DNA of 64,000 nucleotides. Source: Piscicola geometra (lineage: Eukaryota > Annelida > Clitellata > Hirudinida > Piscicolidae). A program made the translations under genes and the position numbers. Shown one piece after another: positions 50,131 to 63,333 of the stretch. Position 1 is the first letter of the stretch. Each line of letters starts with the position of its first letter. Where the stretch lies: positions 1 through 64,000 of the forward strand of contig CALSEQ010000048.1 of assembly GCA_943735955.1 (NCBI GenBank), in the 5' to 3' direction. A model generated the notes under the pieces. The model had not been told where the DNA came from and did no database searches. It saw only the letters and a list, made by a program, of their open reading frames with translations.

Positions 50131-53100
50131 CAAAAAGTCATCAGGATAAAAAGTCTTCAGGATAAAAAGTCTTCCGGATAAAAAGTCTTCAGGATAAAAA
50201 GTCTTCAGGATAAAGTCTCCAGGATAAAAAGTCTTCAGGATAAAAAGTTTTCAGGATAAAAAGTCTTCAGGATAAAAATTCTTCAGGATAAAAAGTCTTC
50301 AGGATAAAAAGTCTTCAGGATAAAAAGTCTTCAGGATAAAAAGTCTTCAGGATAAAAAGTCTTCAGGATAATAAGTCTTCGAAATAAAAAGTCTTCAGGA
50401 TAAAAAGTCTTCAAGATAAAAAGTCTTCAGGATAAAAAGTCTTCAGGATAAAAAGTCTTCAGGATAAAAAGTTTTCAGGATAAAAATTCTTCAAGACAAA
50501 AAGTCTTCAAGACAAAAAGTCTTCAAGACAAAAAGTCTTCAAGACAAAAAGTTTTCAAGACAAAAAGTCTTCAAGACAAAAAGTCTTCAAGACAAAAAGT
50601 CTTCAAGACAAAAAGTCTTCAAGACAAAAAGTCTTCAAGACAAAAAGTCTTCAAGACAAAAAGTCTTCAAGACAAAAAGTCTTCAAGACAAAAAGTCTTC
50701 AAGACAAAAAGTCTTCAAGACAAAAAGTCTTCAAGACAAAAAGTCTTCGAGACAAAAAGTCTTCAAGACAAAAAGTCTTCAAGACAAAAAGTCTTCAAGA
50801 CAAAAAGTCTTCAAGACAAAAATTCTTCAAGACAAAAAGTCTTCAGGATAAAAAGTCTTCAGGATAAAAAGTCTTCCGGATAAAAAGTCTTCAGGATAAA
50901 AAGTCTTCAGGATAAAGTCTTCAGGATAAAAAGTCTTCAGGATAAAAAGTCTTCCGGATAAAAAGTCTTCAGGATAAAGTCTTCAGGATAAAAAGTCTTC
51001 AAGATAAAAAGTCTTCAGGATAAAAAATCTTCAAGACAAAAAGTCTTCAAGACAAAAAGTCTTCAAGACAAAAAGTCTTCAAGACAAAAAGTCTTCAAGA
51101 CAAAAAGTCTTCAAGACAAAAAGTCTTCAAGACAAAAAGTCTTCAAGACAAAAAGTCTTCAAGACAAAAAGTCTTCAAGACAAAAAGTCTTCAAGACAAA
51201 AAGTCTTCAAGACAAAAAGTCTTCAAGACAAAAAGTCTTCAAGACAAAAAGTCTTCAAGACAAAAAGTCTTCAAGACAAAAAGTCTTCAAGACAAAAAGT
51301 CTTCAAGACAAAAAGTCTTCAAGACAAAAAGTCTTCAAGACAAAAAGTCTTCAAGACAAAAAGTCTTCAAGACAAAAAGTCTTCAAGACAAAAAGTCTTC
51401 AAGACAAAAAGTCTTCAAGGTAAAAAGTCTTCAAGACAAAAAGTCTTCAAGACAAAAAGTCTTCAAGACAAAAAGTCTTCAAGACAAAAAGTCTTCAAGA
51501 CAAAAAGTCTTCAAGACAAAAAGTCTTCAAGACAAAAAGTCTTTAAGACAAAAATTCTTCAAGACAAAAAGTCATCAGGATAAAAAGTCTTCAGGATAAA
51601 AAGTCTTCCGGATAAAAAGTCTTCAGGATAAAAAGTCTTCAGGATAAAGTCTCCAGGATAAAAAGTCTTCAGGATAAAAAGTTTTCAGGATAAAAAGTCT
51701 TCAGGATAAAAATTCTTCAGGATAAAAAGTCTTCAGGATAAAAAGTCTTCAGGATAAAAAGTCTTCAGGATAAAAAGTCTTCAGGATAAAAAGTCTTCAG
51801 GATAATAAGTCTTCAAAATAAAAAGTCTTCAGGATAAAAAGTCTTCAAGATAAAAAGTCTTCAGGATAAAAAGTCTTCAGGATAAAAAGTCTTCAGGATA
51901 AAAAGTTTTCAGGATAAAAATTCTTCAAGACAAAAAGTCTTCAAGACAAAAAGTCTTCAAGACAAAAAGTCTTCAAGACAAAAAGTTTTCAAGACAAAAA
52001 GTCTTCAAGACAAAAAGTCTTCAAGACAAAAAGTCTTCAAGACAAAAAGTCTTCAAGACAAAAAGTCTTCAAGACAAAAAGTCTTCAAGACAAAAAGTCT
52101 TCAAGACAAAAAGTCTTCAAGACAAAAAGTCTTCAAGACAAAAAGTCTTCAAGACAAAAAGTCTTCAAGACAAAAAGTCTTCAAGACAAAAAGTCTTCAA
52201 GACAAAAAGTCTTCAAGACAAAAAGTCTTCAAGACAAAAAGTCTTCAAGACAAAAAGTCTTCAAGACAAAAAGTCTTCAAGACAAAAAGTCTTCAAGACA
52301 AAAAGTCTTCAAGACAAAAAGTCTTCAAGACAAAAAGTCTTCAAGACAAAAAGTCTTCAAGACAAAAAGTCTTCAGGATAAAAAGTCTTCAGGATAAAAA
52401 GTCTTCCGGATAAAAAGTCTTCAGGATAAAAAGTCTTCAGGATAAAGTCTTCAGGATAAAAAGTCTTCAGGATAAAAAGTCTTCCGGATAAAAAGTCTTC
52501 AGGATAAAGTCTTCAGGATAAAAAGTCTTCAAGATAAAAAGTCTTCAGGATAAAAAGTCTTCAAGACAAAAAGTCTTCAAGACAAAAAGTCTTCAAGACA
52601 AAAAGTCTTCAAGACAAAAAGTCTTCAAGACAAAAAGTCTTCAAGACAAAAAGTCTTCAAGACAAAAAGTCTTCAAGACAAAAAGTCTTCAAGACAAAAA
52701 GTCTTCAAGACAAAAAGTCTTCAAGACAAAAAGTCTTCAAGACAAAAAGTCTTCAAGACAAAAAGTCTTCAAGACAAAAAGTCTTCAAGACAAAAAGTCT
52801 TCAAGACAAAAAGTCTTCAAGACAAAAAGTCTTCAAGACAAAAAGTCTTCAAGACAAAAAGTCTTCAAGACAAAAAGTCTTCAAGACAAAAAGTCTTCAA
52901 GACAAAAAGTCTTCAAGACAAAAAGTCTTCAAGACAAAAAGTCTTCAAGACAAAAAGTCTTCAAGACAAAAAGTCTTCAAGACAAAAAGTCTTCAAGACA
53001 AAAAGTCTTCAAGACAAAAAGTCTTCAAGACAAAAAGTCTTCAAGACAAAAAGTCTTCAAGACAAAAAGTCTTCAAGACAAAAAGTCTTCAAGATAAAAA

Positions 53101-53550
53101 GTCTTCAAGACAAAAAGTTTTCAGGATAAAAATTCTTCAAGACAAAAAGTTTTCAAGACAAAAAGTCTTCAAGACAAAAAGTCTTCAAGACAAAAAGTCT
53201 TCAAGACAAAAAGTCTTCAAGACAAAAAGTCTTCAAGACAAAAAGTCTTCAAGACAAAAAGTCTTCAAGACAAAAAGTCTTCAAGACAAAAAGTCTTCAA
53301 GACAAAAAGTCTTCAAGACAAAAAGTCTTCAAGACAAAAAGTCTTCAAGACAAAAAGTCTTCAGGATAAAAAGTCTTCAGGATAAAAAGTCTTCCGGATA
53401 AAAAGTCTTCAGGATAAAAAGTCTTCAGGATAAAGTCTTCAGGATAAAAAGTCTTCAGGATAAAAAGTCTTCCGGATAAAAAGTCTTCAGGATAAAGTCT
53501 TCAGGATAAAAAGTCTTCAAGATAAAAAGTCTTCAGGATAAAAAGTCTTC

Positions 53551-54230
53551 AAGACAAAAAGTCTTCAAGACAAAAAGTCTTCAAGACAAAAAGTCTTCAA
53601 GACAAAAAGTCTTCAAGACAAAAAGTCTTCAAGACAAAAAGTCTTCAAGACAAAAAGTCTTCAAGACAAAAAGTCTTCAAGACAAAAAGTCTTCAAGACA
53701 AAAAGTCTTCAAGACAAAAAGTCTTCAAGACAAAAAGTCTTCAAGACAAAAAGTCTTCAAGACAAAAAGTCTTCAAGACAAAAAGTCTTCAAGACAAAAA
53801 GTCTTCAAGACAAAAAGTCTTCAAGACAAAAAGTCTTCAAGACAAAAAGTCTTCAAGACAAAAAGTCTTCAAGACAAAAAGTCTTCAAGACAAAAAGTCT
53901 TCAAGACAAAAAGTCTTCAAGACAAAAAGTCTTCAAGACAAAAAGTCTTCAAGACAAAAAGTCTTCAAGACAAAAAGTCTTCAAGACAAAAAGTCTTCAA
54001 GACAAAAAGTCTTCAAGACAAAAAGTCTTCAAGACAAAAAGTCTTCAAGACAAAAAGTCTTCAAGACAAAAAGTCTTCAAGACAAAAAGTCTTCAAGACA
54101 AAAAGTCTTCAAGACAAAAAGTCTTCAAGACAAAAAGTCTTCAAGACAAAAAGTCTTCAAGACAAAAAGTCTTCAAGACAAAAAGTCTTCAAGACAAAAA
54201 GTCTTCAAGACAAAAAGTCTTCAAGACAAA
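53551..54230. repeat. Long uninterrupted class A run
   Basis: About 42 consecutive identical class A monomers without a noticed variant, bounded by a short B block on the left and a full B block on the right. Other long runs are about 33175-33780, 35830-36450 and 61656-62583, the last with two CAAGAT monomers. Confidence 0.8.
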
Positions 54231-55076
54231 AAGTCTTCAGGATAAAAAGTCTTCAGGATAAAAAGTCTTCCGGATAAAAAGTCTTCAGGATAAAAAGTCT
54301 TCAGGATAAAGTCTTCAGGATAAAAAGTCTTCAGGATAAAAAGTTTTCAGGATAAAAAGTCTTCAGGATAAAAATTCTTCAGGATAAAAAGTCTTCAGGA
54401 TAAAAAGTCTTTGGGATAAAAAGTCTTCAGGATAAAAAGTCTTCAGATAAAAAGTCTTCAGGATAAAAAGTCTTCAGGATAAAAGTCTTCAAAATAAAAA
54501 GTCTTCAGGATAAAAAGTCTTCAAGATAAAAAGTCTTCAGGATAAAAAGTCTTCAGGATAAAAAGTCTTCAGGATAAAAAGTTTTCAGGATAAAAAGTCT
54601 TCAAGACAAAAAGTCTTCAAGACAAAAAGTCTTCAAGACAAAAAGTCTTCAAGACAAAAAGTCTTCAAGACAAAAAGTCTTCAAGACAAAAAGTCTTCAA
54701 GACAAAAAGTTTTCAAGACAAAAAGTTTTCAAGACAAAAAGTCTTCAAGACAAAAAGTCTTCAAGACAAAAAGTTTTCAAGACAAAAAGTCTTCAAGACA
54801 AAAAGTCTTCAAGACAAAAAGTCTTCAAGACAAAAAGTCTTCAAGACAAAAAGTCTTCAAGACAAAAAGTCTTCGAGACAAAAAGTCTTAAAGACAAAAA
54901 GTTTTAAAGACAAAAAGTCTTCAAGACAAAAAGTCTTCAAGACAAAAAGTCTTCAAGACAAAAAGTCTTCAAGACAAAAAGTCTTCAAGACAAAAAGTCT
55001 TCAAGACAAAAAGTCTTCAAGACAAAAAGTCTTCAAGACAAAAAGTCTTTAAGACAAAAATTCTTCAAGACAAAAA

Positions 55077-55441
55077 GTCATCAGGATAAAAAGTCTTCAG
55101 GATAAAAAGTCTTCCGGATAAAAAGTCTTCAGGATAAAAAGTCTTCAGGATAAAGTCTCCAGGATAAAAAGTCTTCAGGATAAAAAGTTTTCAGGATAAA
55201 AAGTCTTCAGGATAAAAATTCTTCAGGATAAAAAGTCTTCAGGATAAAAAGTCTTCAGGATAAAAAGTCTTCAGGATAAAAAGTCTTCAGGATAAAAAGT
55301 CTTCAGGATAAAAGTCTTCAGGATAATAAGTCTTCAAAATAAAAAGTCTTCAGGATAAAAAGTCTTCAAGATAAAAAGTCTTCAGGATAAAAAGTCTTCA
55401 GGATAAAAAGTCTTCAGGATAAAAAGTTTTCAGGATAAAAA
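55077..55441. repeat. Long B block with an extra 15-bp monomer
   Basis: This block is 365 bp where its siblings are 350 bp. The difference is one added monomer that lacks an A (GGATAAAAGTC) just before the GGATAATAAG monomer near 55320. Eight other GTCATC-led blocks that I measured from their first monomer to the closing TTCTTC monomer have either 350 bp or 334 bp. Confidence 0.82.
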
Positions 55442-57243
55442 TTCTTCAAGACAAAAAGTCTTCAAGACAAAAAGTCTTCAAGACAAAAAGTCTTCAAGAC
55501 AAAAAGTCTTCAAGACAAAAAGTCTTCAAGACAAAAAGTTTTCAAGACAAAAAGTCTTCAAGACAAAAAGTCTTCAAGACAAAAAGTCTTCAAGACAAAA
55601 AGTCTTCAAGACAAAAAGTCTTCAAGACAAAAAGTCTTCAAGACAAAAAGTCTTCAAGACAAAAAGTCTTCAAGACAAAAAGTCTTCAAGACAAAAAGTC
55701 TTCAAGACAAAAAGTCTTCAAGACAAAAAGTCTTCAAGACAAAAAGTCTTCAAGACAAAAAGTCTTCAAGACAAAAAGTCTTCAAGACAAAAAGTCTTCA
55801 AGACAAAAAGTCTTCAAGACAAAAATTCTTCAAGACAAAAAGTCTTCAGGATAAAAAGTCTTCAGGATAAAAAGTCTTCCGGATAAAAAGTCTTCAGGAT
55901 AAAAAGTATTCAGGATAAAGTCTTCAGGAAAAAAAGTCTTCAGGATAAAAAGTCTTCCGGATAAAAAGTCTTCAGGATAAAGTCTTCAGGATAAAAAGTC
56001 TTCAAGATAAAAAGTCTTCAGGATAAAAAGTCTTCAAGACAAAAAGTCTTCAAGACAAAAAGTCTTCAAGACAAAAAGTCTTCAAGACAAAAAGTCTTCA
56101 AGACAAAAAGTCTTCAAGACAAAAAGTCTTCAAGACAAAAAGTCTTCAAGACAAAAAGTCTTCAAGACAAAAAGTCTTCAAGACAAAAAGTCTTCAAGAC
56201 AAAAAGTCTTCAAGACAAAAAGTCTTCAAGACAAAAAGTCTTCAAGACAAAAAGTCTTCAAGACAAAAAGTCTTCAAGACAAAAAGTCTTCAAGACAAAA
56301 AGTCTTCAAGACAAAAAGTCTTCAAGACAAAAAGTCTTCAAGACAAAAAGTCTTCAAGACAAAAAGTCTTCAAGACAAAAAGTCTTCAAGACAAAAAGTC
56401 TTCAAGGTAAAAAGTCTTCAAGACAAAAAGTCTTCAAGACAAAAAGTCTTCAAGACAAAAAGTCTTCAAGACAAAAAGTCTTCAAGACAAAAAGTCTTTA
56501 AGACAAAAATTCTTCAAGACAAAAAGTCATCAGGATAAAAAGTCTTCAGGATAAAAAGTCTTCCGGATAAAAAGTCTTCAGGATAAAAAGTCTTCAGGAT
56601 AAAGTCTCCAGGATAAAAAGTCTTCAGGATAAAAAGTTTTCAGGATAAAAAGTCTTCAGGATAAAAATTCTTCAGGATAAAAAGTCTTCAGGATAAAAAG
56701 TCTTCAGGATAAAAAGTCTTCAGGATAAAAAGTCTTCAGGATAAAAAGTCTTCAGGATAATAAGTCTTCAAAATAAAAAGTCTTCAGGATAAAAAGTCTT
56801 CAAGATAAAAAGTCTTCAGGATAAAAAGTCTTCAGGATAAAAAGTCTTCAGGATAAAAAGTTTTCAGGATAAAAATTCTTCAAGACAAAAAGTCTTCAAG
56901 ACAAAAAGTCTTCAAGACAAAAAGTCTTCAAGACAAAAAGTTTTCAAGACAAAAAGTCTTCAAGACAAAAAGTCTTCAAGACAAAAAGTCTTCAAGACAA
57001 AAAGTCTTCAAGACAAAAAGTCTTCAAGACAAAAAGTCTTCAAGACAAAAAGTCTTCAAGACAAAAAGTCTTCAAGACAAAAAGTCTTCAAGACAAAAAG
57101 TCTTCAAGACAAAAAGTCTTCAAGACAAAAAGTCTTCAAGACAAAAAGTCTTCAAGACAAAAAGTCTTCAAGACAAAAAGTCTTCAAGACAAAAAGTCTT
57201 CAAGACAAAAAGTCTTCAAGACAAAAAGTCTTCAAGACAAAAA

Positions 57244-57449
57244 GTCTTCAGGATAAAAAGTCTTCAGGATAAAAAGTCTTCCGGATAAAAAGTCTTCAGG
57301 ATAAAAAGTCTTCAGGATAAAGTCTTCAGGATAATAAGTCTTCAAAATAAAAAGTCTTCAGGATAAAAAGTCTTCAAGATAAAAAGTCTTCAGGATAAAA
57401 AGTCTTCAGGATAAAAAGTCTTCAGGATAAAAAGTTTTCAGGATAAAAA
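57244..57449. repeat. Hybrid B block (206 bp)
   Basis: It starts like both other block types (two B, GTCTTCC, B, 14-bp short monomer) but then goes straight to the GGATAATAAG and CAAAAT monomers that close a long block. About nine monomers of the long block are absent. It is 13 monomers minus two bases. A second copy is at 59428-59633, 2184 bp away. Confidence 0.85.
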
Positions 57450-57817
57450 TTCTTCAAGACAAAAAGTCTTCAAGACAAAAAGTCTTCAAGACAAAAAGTC
57501 TTCAAGACAAAAAGTTTTCAAGACAAAAAGTCTTCAAGACAAAAAGTCTTCAAGACAAAAAGTCTTCAAGACAAAAAGTCTTCAAGACAAAAAGTCTTCA
57601 AGACAAAAAGTCTTCAAGACAAAAAGTCTTCAAGACAAAAAGTCTTCAAGACAAAAAGTCTTCAAGACAAAAAGTCTTCAAGACAAAAAGTCTTCAAGAC
57701 AAAAAGTCTTCAAGACAAAAAGTCTTCAAGACAAAAAGTCTTCAAGACAAAAAGTCTTCAAGACAAAAAGTCTTCAAGACAAAAAGTCTTCAAGACAAAA
57801 ATTCTTCAAGACAAAAA

Positions 57818-58005
57818 GTCTTCAGGATAAAAAGTCTTCAGGATAAAAAGTCTTCCGGATAAAAAGTCTTCAGGATAAAAAGTATTCAGGATAAAGTCTT
57901 CAGGAAAAAAAGTCTTCAGGATAAAAAGTCTTCCGGATAAAAAGTCTTCAGGATAAAGTCTTCAGGATAAAAAGTCTTCAAGATAAAAAGTCTTCAGGAT
58001 AAAAA
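57818..58005. repeat. Short B block (188 bp)
   Basis: Twelve monomers, two of them the 14-bp short form, each short form a little downstream of a GTCTTCC monomer, so the motif is doubled. It ends with a CAAGAT monomer and one B monomer before class A resumes. Same-length copies are at 60002-60189 and 61468-61655. This copy and that at 60002 share two private changes, GTATTC and a GGAAAAAAAG monomer, which the copy at 61468 lacks. Confidence 0.85.
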
Positions 58006-61000
58006 GTCTTCAAGACAAAAAGTCTTCAAGACAAAAAGTCTTCAAGACAAAAAGTCTTCAAGACAAAAAGTCTTCAAGACAAAAAGTCTTCAAGACAAAA
58101 AGTCTTCAAGACAAAAAGTCTTCAAGACAAAAAGTCTTCAAGACAAAAAGTCTTCAAGACAAAAAGTCTTCAAGACAAAAAGTCTTCAAGACAAAAAGTC
58201 TTCAAGACAAAAAGTCTTCAAGACAAAAAGTCTTCAAGACAAAAAGTCTTCAAGACAAAAAGTCTTCAAGACAAAAAGTCTTCAAGACAAAAAGTCTTCA
58301 AGACAAAAAGTCTTCAAGACAAAAAGTCTTCAAGACAAAAAGTCTTCAAGATAAAAAGTCTTCAAGACAAAAAGTCTTCAAGACAAAAAGTCTTCAAGAC
58401 AAAAAGTCTTCAAGACAAAAAGTCTTCAAGACAAAAAGTCTTCAAGACAAAAAGTCTTCAAGACAAAAAGTCTTCAAGACAAAAAGTCTTCAAGATAAAA
58501 AGTCTTCAAGACAAAAAGTCTTCAAGACAAAAAGTCTTCAAGACAAAAAGTCTTCAAGACAAAAAGTCTTCAAGGTAAAAAGTCTTCAAGACAAAAAGTC
58601 TTCAAGACAAAAAGTCTTCAAGACAAAAAGTCTTCAAGACAAAAAGTCTTCAAGACAAAAAGTCTTCAAGACAAAAAGTCTTCAAGACAAAAAGTCTTCA
58701 AGACAAAAAGTCTTTAAGACAAAAATTCTTCAAGACAAAAAGTCATCAGGATAAAAAGTCTTCAGGATAAAAAGTCTTCCGGATAAAAAGTCTTCAGGAT
58801 AAAAAGTCTTCAGGATAAAGTCTCCAGGATAAAAAGTCTTCAGGATAAAAAGTTTTCAGGATAAAAAGTCTTCAGGATAAAAATTCTTCAGGATAAAAAG
58901 TCTTCAGGATAAAAAGTCTTCAGGATAAAAAGTCTTCAGGATAAAAAGTCTTCAGGATAAAAAGTCTTCAGGATAATAAGTCTTCAAAATAAAAAGTCTT
59001 CAGGATAAAAAGTCTTCAAGATAAAAAGTCTTCAGGATAAAAAGTCTTCAGGATAAAAAGTCTTCAGGATAAAAAGTTTTCAGGATAAAAATTCTTCAAG
59101 ACAAAAAGTCTTCAAGACAAAAAGTCTTCAAGACAAAAAGTCTTCAAGACAAAAAGTTTTCAAGACAAAAAGTCTTCAAGACAAAAAGTCTTCAAGACAA
59201 AAAGTCTTCAAGACAAAAAGTCTTCAAGACAAAAAGTCTTCAAGACAAAAAGTCTTCAAGACAAAAAGTCTTCAAGACAAAAAGTCTTCAAGACAAAAAG
59301 TCTTCAAGACAAAAAGTCTTCAAGACAAAAAGTCTTCAAGACAAAAAGTCTTCAAGACAAAAAGTCTTCAAGACAAAAAGTCTTCAAGACAAAAAGTCTT
59401 CAAGACAAAAAGTCTTCAAGACAAAAAGTCTTCAGGATAAAAAGTCTTCAGGATAAAAAGTCTTCCGGATAAAAAGTCTTCAGGATAAAAAGTCTTCAGG
59501 ATAAAGTCTTCAGGATAATAAGTCTTCAAAATAAAAAGTCTTCAGGATAAAAAGTCTTCAAGATAAAAAGTCTTCAGGATAAAAAGTCTTCAGGATAAAA
59601 AGTCTTCAGGATAAAAAGTTTTCAGGATAAAAATTCTTCAAGACAAAAAGTCTTCAAGACAAAAAGTCTTCAAGACAAAAAGTCTTCAAGACAAAAAGTC
59701 TTCAAGACAAAAAGTTTTCAAGACAAAAAGTCTTCAAGACAAAAAGTCTTCAAGACAAAAAGTCTTCAAGACAAAAAGTCTTCAAGACAAAAAGTCTTCA
59801 AGACAAAAAGTCTTCAAGACAAAAAGTCTTCAAGACAAAAAGTCTTCAAGACAAAAAGTCTTCAAGACAAAAAGTCTTCAAGACAAAAAGTCTTCAAGAC
59901 AAAAAGTCTTCAAGACAAAAAGTCTTCAAGACAAAAAGTCTTCAAGACAAAAAGTCTTCAAGACAAAAAGTCTTCAAGACAAAAATTCTTCAAGACAAAA
60001 AGTCTTCAGGATAAAAAGTCTTCAGGATAAAAAGTCTTCCGGATAAAAAGTCTTCAGGATAAAAAGTATTCAGGATAAAGTCTTCAGGAAAAAAAGTCTT
60101 CAGGATAAAAAGTCTTCCGGATAAAAAGTCTTCAGGATAAAGTCTTCAGGATAAAAAGTCTTCAAGATAAAAAGTCTTCAGGATAAAAAGTCTTCAAGAC
60201 AAAAAGTCTTCAAGACAAAAAGTCTTCAAGACAAAAAGTCTTCAAGACAAAAAGTCTTCAAGACAAAAAGTCTTCAAGACAAAAAGTCTTCAAGACAAAA
60301 AGTCTTCAAGACAAAAAGTCTTCAAGAGAAAAAGTCTTCAAGACAAAAAGTCTTCAAGACAAAAAGTCTTCAAGACAAAAAGTCTTCAAGACAAAAAGTC
60401 TTCAAGACAAAAAGTCTTCAAGACAAAAAGTCTTCAAGACAAAAAGTCTTCAAGACAAAAAGTCTTCAAGACAAAAAGTCTTCAAGACAAAAAGTCTTCA
60501 AGACAAAAAGTCTTCAAGACAAAAAGTCTTCAAGACAAAAAGTCTTCAAGACAAAAAGTCTTCAAGGTAAAAAGTCTTCAAGACAAAAAGTCTTCAAGAC
60601 AAAAAGTCTTCAAGACAAAAAGTCTTCAAGACAAAAAGTCTTCAAGACAAAAAGTCTTCAAGACAAAAAGTCTTTAAGACAAAAATTCTTCAAGACAAAA
60701 AGTCATCAGGATAAAAAGTCTTCAGGATAAAAAGTCTTCCGGATAAAAAGTCTTCAGGATAAAAAGTCTTCAGGATAAAGTCTCCAGGATAAAAAGTCTT
60801 CAGGATAAAAAGTTTTCAGGATAAAAAGTCTTCAGGATAAAAATTCTTCAGGATAAAAAGTCTTCAGGATAAAAAGTCTTCAGGATAAAAAGTCTTCAGG
60901 ATAAAAAGTCTTCAGGATAAAAAGTCTTCAGGATAATAAGTCTTCAAAATAAAAAGTCTTCAGGATAAAAAGTCTTCAAGATAAAAAGTCTTCAGGATAA

Positions 61001-62583
61001 AAAGTCTTCAGGATAAAAAGTCTTCAGGATAAAAAGTTTTCAGGATAAAAATTCTTCAAGACAAAAAGTCTTCAAGACAAAAAGTCTTCAAGACAAAAAG
61101 TCTTCAAGACAAAAAGTTTTCAAGACAAAAAGTCTTCAAGACAAAAAGTCTTCAAGACAAAAAGTCTTCAAGACAAAAAGTCTTCAAGACAAAAAGTCTT
61201 CAAGACAAAAAGTCTTCAAGACAAAAAGTCTTCAAGACAAAAAGTCTTCAAGACAAAAAGTCTTCAAGACAAAAAGTCTTCAAGACAAAAAGTCTTCAAG
61301 ACAAAAAGTCTTCAAGACAAAAAGTCTTCAAGACAAAAAGTCTTCAAGACAAAAAGTCTTCAAGACAAAAAGTCTTCAAGACAAAAAGTCTTCAAGACAA
61401 AAAGTCTTCAAGACAAAAAGTCTTCAAGACAAAAAGTCTTCAAGACAAAAAGTCTTCAAGACAAAAAGTCTTCAGGATAAAAAGTCTTCAGGATAAAAAG
61501 TCTTCCGGATAAAAAGTCTTCAGGATAAAAAGTCTTCAGGATAAAGTCTTCAGGATAAAAAGTCTTCAGGATAAAAAGTCTTCCGGATAAAAAGTCTTCA
61601 GGATAAAGTCTTCAGGATAAAAAGTCTTCAAGATAAAAAGTCTTCAGGATAAAAAGTCTTCAAGACAAAAAGTCTTCAAGACAAAAAGTCTTCAAGACAA
61701 AAAGTCTTCAAGACAAAAAGTCTTCAAGACAAAAAGTCTTCAAGACAAAAAGTCTTCAAGACAAAAAGTCTTCAAGACAAAAAGTCTTCAAGACAAAAAG
61801 TCTTCAAGACAAAAAGTCTTCAAGACAAAAAGTCTTCAAGACAAAAAGTCTTCAAGACAAAAAGTCTTCAAGACAAAAAGTCTTCAAGACAAAAAGTCTT
61901 CAAGACAAAAAGTCTTCAAGACAAAAAGTCTTCAAGACAAAAAGTCTTCAAGACAAAAAGTCTTCAAGACAAAAAGTCTTCAAGACAAAAAGTCTTCAAG
62001 ACAAAAAGTCTTCAAGACAAAAAGTCTTCAAGACAAAAAGTCTTCAAGACAAAAAGTCTTCAAGACAAAAAGTCTTCAAGACAAAAAGTCTTCAAGACAA
62101 AAAGTCTTCAAGACAAAAAGTCTTCAAGACAAAAAGTCTTCAAGACAAAAAGTCTTCAAGATAAAAAGTCTTCAAGACAAAAAGTCTTCAAGACAAAAAG
62201 TCTTCAAGACAAAAAGTCTTCAAGACAAAAAGTCTTCAAGACAAAAAGTCTTCAAGACAAAAAGTCTTCAAGACAAAAAGTCTTCAAGACAAAAAGTCTT
62301 CAAGATAAAAAGTCTTCAAGACAAAAAGTCTTCAAGACAAAAAGTCTTCAAGACAAAAAGTCTTCAAGACAAAAAGTCTTCAAGACAAAAAGTCTTCAAG
62401 ACAAAAAGTCTTCAAGACAAAAAGTCTTCAAGACAAAAAGTCTTCAAGACAAAAAGTCTTCAAGACAAAAAGTCTTCAAGACAAAAAGTCTTCAAGACAA
62501 AAAGTCTTCAAGACAAAAAGTCTTCAAGACAAAAAGTCTTCAAGACAAAAAGTCTTTAAGACAAAAATTCTTCAAGACAAAAA

Positions 62584-62933
62584 GTCATCAGGATAAAAAG
62601 TCTTCAGGATAAAAAGTCTTCCGGATAAAAAGTCTTCAGGATAAAAAGTCTTCAGGATAAAGTCTCCAGGATAAAAAGTCTTCAGGATAAAAAGTTTTCA
62701 GGATAAAAAGTCTTCAGGATAAAAATTCTTCAGGATAAAAAGTCTTCAGGATAAAAAGTCTTCAGGATAAAAAGTCTTCAGGATAAAAAGTCTTCAGGAT
62801 AAAAAGTCTTCAGGATAATAAGTCTTCAAAATAAAAAGTCTTCAGGATAAAAAGTCTTCAAGATAAAAAGTCTTCAGGATAAAAAGTCTTCAGGATAAAA
62901 AGTCTTCAGGATAAAAAGTTTTCAGGATAAAAA
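62584..62933. repeat. Long B block (350 bp), last full copy
   Basis: Twenty-two monomers in fixed order: GTCATCAGGAT, B, GTCTTCC, B, 14-bp short monomer, GTCTCC, B, GTTTTC, B, TTCTTC, several B, GGATAATAAG, CAAAAT, B, CAAGAT, three B, GTTTTC, closing on TTCTTC. Copies of 350 bp begin at 41733, 48577, 50137, 51571, 56526, 58742 and 60702. Copies of 334 bp (one B fewer near the end) begin at 40491, 44581 and 47335. Confidence 0.87.
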
Positions 62934-63333
62934 TTCTTCAAGACAAAAAGTCTTCAAGACAAAAAGTCTTCAAGACAAAAAGTCTTCAAGACAAAAAGTT
63001 TTCAAGACAAAAAGTCTTCAAGACAAAAAGTCTTCAAGACAAAAAGTCTTCAAGACAAAAAGTCTTCAAGACAAAAAGTCTTCAAGACAAAAAGTCTTCA
63101 AGACAAAAAGTCTTCAAGACAAAAAGTCTTCAAGACAAAAAGTCTTCAAGACAAAAAGTCTTCAAGACAAAAAGTCTTCAAGACAAAAAGTCTTCAAGAC
63201 AAAAAGTCTTCAAGACAAAAAGTCTTCAAGACAAAAAGTCTTCAAGACAAAAAGTCTTCAAGACAAAAAGTCTTCAAGACAAAAAGTCTTCAAGACAAAA
63301 AGTCTTCAAGACAAAAAGTCTTCAAGACAAAAA

